NCBI GenBank assembly: GCA_037127255.1
Contig: JBANSL010000012.1
Span: 19,168,615-19,232,614, forward strand
Source: Persicaria tinctoria
Taxonomy: Eukaryota > Streptophyta > Magnoliopsida > Caryophyllales > Polygonaceae
Length of the DNA stretch: 64,000 nucleotides
Direction of reading: 5' to 3'
A model generated the notes under the pieces. That model saw nothing but the letters and a program-made list of their open reading frames with translations. It was not told the DNA's origin and made no database searches. Of the stretch, positions 57,133-64,000 are shown piece after piece (positions within the stretch are counted from its first letter, which is position 1; every line of letters begins with the position of its first letter). A program made the translations under genes and the position numbers.

Positions 57133-57197
57133 AACACAATATTATAAAATTACATTTATTATCTATAAAAAAATCATATTATAAATATGAAAATAAA

Positions 57198-57222
57198 GAA
57201 AGAAAGAAAGAAAGAAAGAAAT
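57198..57222. repeat. (AAAG)n microsatellite
   Basis: About six AAAG units. Confidence 0.9.
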
Positions 57223-57992
57223 ATGAATTACATTATGATAATTAAACTAATAACTGAAAATATAAGATTAAAATTAATATAGATCTAAATAACTCATTCT
57301 CCTAAAAAATAATATAGATACAAATAAAATAACTATGAAATAATTAATTTTTATATAAATAATTCTTTACACTAAAAATAATCGATAACACCTATCAAAT
57401 ATTTGCTACTATGTATCTATTAATATTTTTGGTAATTCTGATCACTGTTCTAAAAAAACATTTCAAGGCCCGCTTAGACCCCCGTCTAAACCCCTTACCT
57501 CACCCCTCCGCCAAGGCCTTCGAGTTCAAGGTCACCAAGACCCGCCTAGACCCCAAAGACCCGCCATAAAATTCGTCTATATGGCAATTGGGTAAAGCTA
57601 ATTTCTTTTTTAGGTCTCGTCCATATGATGTAATTTATGTATAAACCGTCAATTGGATAGATTATTTATAATCCAGATGGAGATACACTTATATGTCAAT
57701 TTATATATCTGTATATGCCAAATTTATTGCGTTTAATTATATTGATATAGTTATTTCCTTATATAATATATACTCTTTTATAAGATATTCCATCTATTTA
57801 ATTATATGAGTTATTGGTAAAATAATATAATTATTTTTAATTATATAGATTAGAACTATCTTATTATTTTTATTAGATTTCCTTTTTTACTGGAGAAAGT
57901 TTTGCAAGATGCCCTCACGTGCTGCCACGTAAGCAGATGTACTCACACGCCGCGACACAGGCAACAATGCATCGATTTTATTATATGTATAT

Positions 57993-60900
57993 TTTTTTTT
58001 GATAAGGTAATAATTCGAAGGTCAGACAAGCCTGTCTCATCGAGAGGCCGACACAGTCGGCAGACGGAGAACCGTCAAACATACAACCAAACAAACCAAA
58101 GCATAAAACAATATATAACGGTGCAAACTCAAGCAAACAAACTCTGCAAAAGACGAAACCTAGCAGACCTAAACCAAACTGGATGAGGCCGAAGACGACG
58201 GACGAAGCCAAGCCCTACCCTGAAGCAGAACCGTAGGCCGGCGATGAATCAGGACCCGATCATCATGTGGGCAGTGAGGACGAAACTCCAAGGAAGCAGT
58301 CAACCCGAGTAGTGGAGACGCCACAAAACACACTACCACGACCCCAGCCTATCCCGACTCCGACTATCAGAACCAAATCCATGGAGAAGAGTGCCAAATC
58401 ACGCAACCGCAGAGCCGAAAACCGCTTGAGAAAAGAGTATCCATAAACCCAATCGGGATTTAGTCAACCGTAATGGAATTTTGATACGAGCCCTCACGGG
58501 ATTTTTCAAGCCCTTTCGGGATTTGATTCCAATCTTTAATGAAATATATATATATTTTGATTAGGAAATAATTCGAGGTCGGACAGGCCCGGACCTTGAG
58601 AGGTCAACAAAGTCGGCAGACGGCAAGCCGTCTAAGCATACAACATAAAAGAAAATACAACAAGGAAACAAATACAATCACCTAGTACAATAAAAGAACT
58701 ACACAAAATAAACCCGGAAAACCCCCAGGCCCTAAACACACAAGCGAACATAGCAGCGAGAAGAAGGAGACCCGGCGGGGAGAAGTGGATAGCGAGCGCA
58801 TGGGATAGCATAGCTGACACGATGTCTCGCCGCCGGAAAGACGAAAAGCAGAAATCCACGAAGGGCAAAGACGACTCCCGGGGAAGTATGGATCACACGA
58901 CGTTCCCTCCACCTAGATGAAGGATCTTCGGAGACAACGAACACCACCAACACGATCACTTCGATCAACCAGGGTCGCAGAACTGCTCCTCAACCGAAAC
59001 TAACCACGAATCCAGCAGACAGAACTCCAACCAACCCGAGAAAGTGAAGCACGACCGCGAGAAGACGAAGAGCGCAAGAAAAAACCGGAATTTATTTACG
59101 CAAGTTATTTTAATTATTTCTTTATTTTACTTTATTTAACCAATGATAATTGTTATTATTATTATTTAAATTTTTCGGGGCAACTTTGGGCCCAAGAACA
59201 GCCATCGTGGCGTGAAACCACCCACAGTGGACCTCCAACGGGCCCAATGCAAACCCAAGGCCAAGGAAGCAATGAGCGGCACGAGGACAATCCACCAGAC
59301 CAGCCACGGTGGCCAGGAGGCGTAGACGGCGACGCAAACCCGATGATGCAGCCTGCCCGGCTACGCTGAACAACGACGGCGGAGGACCGATAGTCTAGAC
59401 CGATGCCGAAAAACGAGGAGGAAGGAGGTAGAGAGGAGCCCGGGCAGACAAAGATGCAACCGGATGTGACAGCAGCACCGAGGTGCCCAGGTTGAAGACG
59501 ACTCAGCCCAACGGTGAATTGGGGGCGAAGAGAGGGCAAGCTGCGAACGTCCAGGAGGCATTAACTCCCCAAATTGAGGGACCAATTTGAGCAAATGGAG
59601 GACGGGACCTCCAAACATAGCCTGAGAACAGGCCAATTTGGGCACAAGAATGAGGAATTGAAGAGGAGAGGTTGGGATTGAAGGTTTCGATAGGGGGTGT
59701 TTCACGCGTGAGGAGGCACGCCACGTAGTACAACTCTCTCGTGGGTGGGGTAGACTTCGCCGGAGCAGGGGTGGTGGCGAGTGGTAGCGGCGGCTGAAGC
59801 CAAAATTATTCACGCCGAGGAGGCGGATTGGTGGCTCCCGGAGGAGATTTAGGGGCTCCCGGAGGAGATTTAGGGTCTTCGGATAGACTCGGAGTCAGGG
59901 TTTAGCTCCAAAAGAGAGCGTTTCACTCATCTCAAAGAGAGGAATTGCTTGATGATACATGTTAATGTGAAAGCCCTCACCAATAAAAGGCTAGGCCTGT
60001 AGAACCGGCAACGAGAAAGAAAAGGACCTCGAAGCAAACGACGCCAGGGAAGAGAATGCCATCGTTGAAAAAGGCAGTCAACAGAGGAGAGGCAAAATAG
60101 TGGGCAAGTAGAGGTTGAAGACAAGGTTTTACACAGAAAAATTGGGGGGCGCGTGGGGCTTTGCCCCAGCGCGTACTTCCGAGCCCCAAAGGGATTTTTG
60201 CTTTTAATGAAATATCTATATATATATATAGTACTTGTCAATTGTATTTATTTTTATTTTTTATTTTCAATATTTCTAACCAATTCGGGCCCCTTTGGGC
60301 CCAAGTCAAGGCTTAGCTTTGGCCCGAAGAACAACCCATGGGTACAGAAATCAGGATACTTGGGCCCAAAGAAGAGCCATTGTCACTGCCTCACAGGATC
60401 AGGAGAATTCCGATCAACACGGCGCGACAGATCTACCTTGGAACAAGGGAGAAGAGCACCCGGGGCCGATTGCACAGCCTGGACTGACGATGCAGCCAGG
60501 CCGATTCCGAATGGAGCAGACCCATGGCGAATCAACAACACTTCGTGCTTTGCTTATCAAAATCTTCCAAGTTGGATTCGACATATGTGAGTTGATGCCC
60601 ATTACTGGCATACATAATAACATATATACAATTCAATTAATCCACAAATCCTCACTTTAATTCACCCACTCATTCACTATAATCTACATGCCGGCAACCA
60701 AGAAGATGAAGTCGCCGACCAGTGCCACCGAAGGGGAGCCAAGAAGGGGTTGATTGTAAAACCATCTGAACCAGACTACCCCAAGGGAAGAAAGGAGGAT
60801 AGGGTTACACAAATCGGACAAATCAGTTGCATAAAATGGGGGAGAAGACCCAGATCTACAAAACCCCAAAAACGAATTTGGGTTTCAAACGAAGACCGAA

Positions 60901-61103
60901 GCGGATGAGTCGCAATCGAATATGATTGACAGCCGGTGAGACACCGGTGCTTTACAGTGGTGGGGCCACCTTAGTACGAGACGGTCGGAACCGAGATGAG
61001 GACGACCGAAGCCAGGTTGAGGCCGGCAGAACCGGGGTTGGGTCTCTCCCTCTCTCTAGAATTCTAGAGAGAGGAGGAAGCGTTTTTATTCACCTTTTTC
61101 TAT
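57993..61103 (-). mobile_element. Poly(A) retroposon B (outer), split by retroposon C
   Basis: Pieces 57993-58547 and 60216-61103 (about 1.44 kb together) form one element. Its tail is the T run at 57992-58000. TTATATGTATAT flanks it (57981-57992 and 61104-61115). Its 3' end holds GGCCTCTCGATGAGACAGGC and TTCGAATTATTACC on the minus strand; the middle has AATCCCGAAAGGG; the distal part has CTTGGGCCCAAA and a CTCTCTCTAGAAT 5' region, all shared with retroposon E. No reverse transcriptase, gag or other known domain was found. Confidence 0.75.
58548..60202 (-). mobile_element. Poly(A) retroposon C, inserted in retroposon B
   Basis: TTTAATGAAATAT flanks it (58535-58547 and 60203-60215). Its 3' end reads GACCTCTCAAGGTCCGGGCC, then TCCGACCTCGAATTATTTCC and TAATC before a short A tail. 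CTTGGGCCCAAAG lies near 59190. About 1.65 kb, longer than its relatives. Its distal half (59200-60200) holds GC-rich short frames of no recognisable kind and a duplicated GGAGGAGATTTAGGG unit at 59840-59872. Confidence 0.72.
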
Positions 61104-61115
61104 TTATATGTATAT

Positions 61116-61238
61116 ATATACGCGTATGTTGTATATAACAATATATTAAACTAAACGTACCTCTGGACCTACTGGTGTTTGATTAATTGAATATTGATAA
61201 GAAAGTTGACGAGGATGGAGGAAGGACCATAATTACTA
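61116..61238. other. Short unassigned flank
   Basis: No feature recognised. Confidence 0.4.
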
Positions 61239-61475
61239 CTCCCTCCATTCTTTTATATTTGACATTTCACTGTTCAGACACGTTTTTTAAGGTACTAAAA
61301 ACACTATAATATATTTATTTATTTAAATATTTTTTTTTAATAATTTCACACTTATTAGTAATAAGTATAATATTATGTTAAAAAATTAAATAAAAAATTA
61401 ATATTTTATATAATTTTAATATTTCTAGAAAAACGTGCAACTTTCAAAATGACAAACATTAAAGAATGGTGGGAG
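61239..61475. mobile_element. Stowaway-type MITE
   Basis: Left end CTCCCTCCATTCTTTTATAT, right end (inverted) CTCCCACCATTCTTTAATGT. TA flanks at 61237-61238 and 61476-61477. 237 bp, AT-rich, non-coding. Confidence 0.85.
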
Positions 61476-61477
61476 TA

Positions 61478-62126
61478 AATCCTAATTGCTGAGTTAATTA
61501 TATACAAATAACAAATGCATGTATGTCCTTTTATTCTATCGTTATTTTTGGCTATTAATTATATACATCGGTATAAGTTGGTGGCACCAAGCTTCGTGCA
61601 TCAAGCGTATTGATGACCTACCTAACATATGTACTTTCTTTGTTCGTTTTATATGCCCACACCGGGCCCTTACTAACAAATGATTGCTTATAGATTAAAA
61701 ATATGAAGCTTAAAATATTAAAAATAAAATGTAGATTCTTTTATTAATATTTATATTCAAAATGACCTAGAATTGGTTCAAAAGATATAAATTAACTCAA
61801 TTTATAGAAAATCATTTTTTTAAAGAAAATATACTATTATTTTGTCGGATTCAATCAAATATTTTGTAAATATCTGCCGCTCTAAGTTTTTATACCAAAC
61901 TTTCATTTCGGGTATATATTTTATATATCAATCTGCCCATTTGGTCATTGATTATATATAATTGTAATGGAGAAACAATGAAGTTTGATATTTTAAACTA
62001 GTAAAAAAAATTGAATAAAATGATATTCAGATACATCACTTTAATGATTGAAACTTAATAATTGAAACTTTAATGAAATACAAACAAATCCACATTAAAA
62101 AAAAAAGTCCATCCACACTCTTAGGT
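61478..62126. other. Unassigned AT-rich DNA
   Basis: No gene recognised. Confidence 0.5.
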
Positions 62127-62140
62127 AATGTTTATCAAAA

Positions 62141-63561
62141 AGTGGTTGAGCGGTTCTAGAGGGGGCTCTCCCCTCTCTCTAGAATCCCAACACCCAACTG
62201 TTTATCTCTTCACCCTTCTTGTATCCCCCTTTCTGTATAATTGTTGACGAAATCAACTTGGGATTTTTACTTTTGTTCAACTTTCCCTGTAAAATTTCCC
62301 CTGATTTTGGAATTTTGTGGAACTGATCGTCATTTGGTCTCCTCCTCAAATGTCAATCTAGACTCTCCTCTTCGTTTGTTTGCGTCATCCGGGGTGGGCC
62401 ACTGACTTCTCGTTTTCGATTGTTCGGTTCTTCCTGAGTATCTACGTGTGGGCATTTTGGGTGCGGGCGTCTGGTGGGCGCCGATGGCCGCGCCGTTGTC
62501 TCCTTCCTTTCTCCTCTCCTCTTTCGAACCTCCGAGTTGTTGGCTTTCCATCGCGCCGGCGCTACTGTCCTCACCGTCGGTGGCAAGTCCCATGGGCGGT
62601 TCCTCAATGTTGATTTCTCATCTCCTCCCGTTTACCCTCTGACCTCGACTTCAGTTCTCTCTCTATCGATGGTCTGACCGTCCTCCTGCTGTTAGGGTGG
62701 CCTAGCGGCGGCGCTGTCCTCTGCGCTTGGCTGGGTATGCGCTATCCTCCATTGGCGTTGGTTATGCACTCGTGTGTCGTACGTCGTTGCATCTCTCTTC
62801 CTTGAGTCCAAAGGTCTTTTCTTGGGCCCGAGGAGGCCCGTAAGTCTTGCATTGGGCCATGCTTGTGGTCCTTCGGGCCCAAGTATCTTTTCCCTCGGGC
62901 ACAAGCTCTTGGTCCTTCGGGCCCAAGTTTTTGGACCTTTGGGCCCAAGGGTTTGAATAGTGGATCTTAATTTGATTATATTATATTGCTTATAATTTCA
63001 TCTTGAAGGATCAATTTCCCGAAAGGGTTGACAAAATTTCCGAAAGGGTTTGAGTAAATCCACCCGAAAGGGTTTGACTATATCCCGCAAGGGATCGATC
63101 TTTTTTTGTAGGTGTAATCTTGTTGGTGTTTTGTTCGAGCAGTTTACGGCTCTGCTTCCAATGTTTCGATGAGGTCTTCTGCTTGGTTGGGGGGCGTGGA
63201 GTCTGGAGTCGGGTCTGGCTGGGGTCGAGGTGGTGCGCTTAGGGCGACTCCGTATCCGGGATTGTGTTTCCTTGGAGTTCGTCCGCACTACCTACAGGAG
63301 TTAGAGTCCTGTTGTACCGCAGGTCCATGATGTCACTGTTCGGTGGTGCTTGGATTCGTTCTTCGGCGGCTTCCTCAGCTTTCTTAGAGTTAGTCTTCTT
63401 GATTCGTTTTGTTGCATAATTTATTCCTGTTTGTTCATTTCGCTTGTTGTCTGTTTTTCTAGTTATAGGTTGTTCGTTTGACGGTTCCCCGTCTACCGAC
63501 TTTGTCTACCTATCGATGAGTCCGACCTGTCCGACCTTCGAATTTTTACCTAATAAAAAAA
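62141..63561 (+). mobile_element. Poly(A) retroposon E, ~1.42 kb, complete between target-site duplications
   Basis: AATGTTTATCAAAA flanks it (62127-62140 and 63562-63575), and an A run (63554-63563) forms the tail. The 5' part has CTCTCTCTAGAATCCC, shared with retroposon B. The middle has repeated GGGCCCAAG (62825-62950) and repeated CCCGAAAGGGTTTGA (63018-63085). The 3' end has CGTCTACCGACTTTGTC and TTCGAATTTTTACC. It is the only plus-strand copy. The GC-rich 5' half has only short frames; no enzyme is encoded. Likely mobilised by an L1 partner. Confidence 0.8.
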
Positions 63562-63575
63562 AATGTTTATCAAAA

Positions 63576-63781
63576 GATAGAAACCCCTCTTTGATGGGTG
63601 AAGAACGTGCTTCACGCGCCCCTCAAATCTCCCCCAAACCGCCTCCTCGTATCAACGTTCTCCAGATCCAATTCTGTCAAAACCTTCTCTCTAATCCTCC
63701 TTTGAGAGCCCGAAACGACGATTTTCAGGCTTCTCGCTGCCAATTTCGTTTGCTTGATTTCGTTTCGACTGGTGTTTGTGC
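63576..63781. other. Unassigned segment before a copia LTR
   Basis: A modestly GC-rich stretch with a short frame that matches nothing I recognise; possibly an old transcribed leader. Confidence 0.35.
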
Positions 63782-63942
63782 TGTTGCCTAGCGATGGTAG
63801 CTAATTATTAGAGATATGAGAGCTTCTTATTTATACTATCCATGTATATTATGATTTGTATAGATTTTTCCCTATCTCTTTGTAACTGTAATTGTCTATA
63901 TAATATCACATCCTTTGAATGAGAGAATCATTAGAGCTTCCA
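63782..63942 (+). mobile_element. Probable copia 5' LTR at the window edge
   Basis: A short AT-rich segment ends CATTAGAGCTTCCA just before a Met-type primer site, as in short-LTR plant copia elements. The left end (TGTTGCC... near 63782) is a guess. The rest of the element lies outside the window. Confidence 0.45.
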
Positions 63943-63951
63943 TATCTTTTA

Positions 63952-63965
63952 TGGTATCAAGAGCC
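63952..63965 (+). promoter_or_regulatory. Copia primer-binding site (initiator tRNA-Met), one base longer than usual
   Basis: TGGTATCAAGAGCC matches TGGTATCAGAGCC except for one extra A. Confidence 0.65.
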
Positions 63966-64000
63966 AATTTTTCCAAACCCTAATTTCTCCTTCTTGTCCG

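Larger units (their letters stand above)
55984..57992. repeat. Large inverted-repeat (foldback-like) element
   Basis: The left arm (about 55984-56510) is the reverse complement of the right arm (about 57466-57992). Shared landmarks in order: CGATGCATTGTTGCCTG, GCTTACGTGGC, AAGGAAATCTAATAAAAAT, AAGATAGTTCTAATC, GATGGAATATCTTATAAAAG, GACGGGACCTAAAAA and GAGGGGTGAGGTAAGGGGTT. The spacer is about 950 bp and contains a further partial copy of the arm start (56511-56720). No transposase is encoded. The type is uncertain (foldback or Mutator-like). A transcript would form a hairpin of about 500 bp. Confidence 0.85.

Noticed and set aside
62330..62956. Short frames on both strands of retroposon E
   Set aside because: Several phases are open at once in GC-rich sequence, with no domain and no agreement with the related copies.

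Overview
The window is nuclear DNA of a flowering plant, most likely a eudicot and perhaps an asterid. This rests on an intronless GRAS gene of the SCL8 type, a decayed bHLH93-type gene with plant splice sites, and plant-type Athila/Tat-like gypsy elements, a Sirevirus (copia), L1 and RTE LINEs, a tRNA-type SINE, Stowaway and hAT MITEs, a TRIM and a TR-GAG element. The species cannot be told from the sequence. Only one host gene looks intact: the SCL8-like gene at 1-2037. Nearly everything else is nested transposable-element DNA.

Layout. 1-2037: SCL8-like CDS. 2038-7200: AT-rich intergenic DNA with a perfect (TA)50 tract, the 3' end of an RTE LINE and a three-copy ~200 bp tandem repeat. 7211-8244: bHLH93-like pseudogene whose N-terminal half is inverted relative to the rest. 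8245-10105: short tandem repeats, a duplicated segment, a SINE with target-site duplication (TSD) and a small MITE. 10106-29667: one L1 LINE (+) split into three by two gypsy-type LTR elements, element 1 (10583-17768, minus, TSD CCAGG) and element 2 (19043-27336, plus, TSD AGCCT). Neither carries reverse transcriptase. 29668-33084: nested Stowaway MITEs, a 5'-truncated L1 with a 14 bp TSD and a hAT-like MITE. About 33085-45397: the 3' part of element 3, a relative of element 2, broken by a solo LTR (33713-36018, TSD GAGTC) and a Sirevirus (37056-44252, TSD TACCT) whose integrase core is deleted. 45536-47340: an LTR related to element 1 with a 20 bp GC-rich tandem array. 47341-52460: a third L1 (+) interrupted by a 2.3 kb gag-only element (50104-52402, TSD CACCC). 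53062-53793: a TRIM with three LTR copies. 54031-63575: four poly(A) retroposons without visible reverse transcriptase, a ~0.5 kb-arm inverted repeat and a Stowaway MITE. The window ends in what looks like the 5' LTR and primer-binding site of a copia element.

How the parts relate. Insertions can be ordered by nesting: L1 before elements 1 and 2; element 3 before the solo LTR and the Sirevirus; L1 no. 3 before the TR-GAG element; the outer retroposon before the inner one. Most elements are non-autonomous and would need enzymes from relatives: Athila/Tat pol for elements 1-3, an L1 for the poly(A) retroposons, a copia or gypsy partner for the TRIM and TR-GAG.

Most unusual signal. Element 2, the solo LTR and element 3 are filled with a 10 bp motif, TCGA-NN-TCGA. 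I counted more than 45 exact copies by eye. It occurs in LTRs and in internal DNA, including coding sequence in two reading frames, and each family prefers its own central dinucleotide. Element 1 and the LTR at 45536-47340 carry different GC-rich repeated motifs in comparable places. This looks like family-specific amplification of a short DNA motif; its function is unknown.
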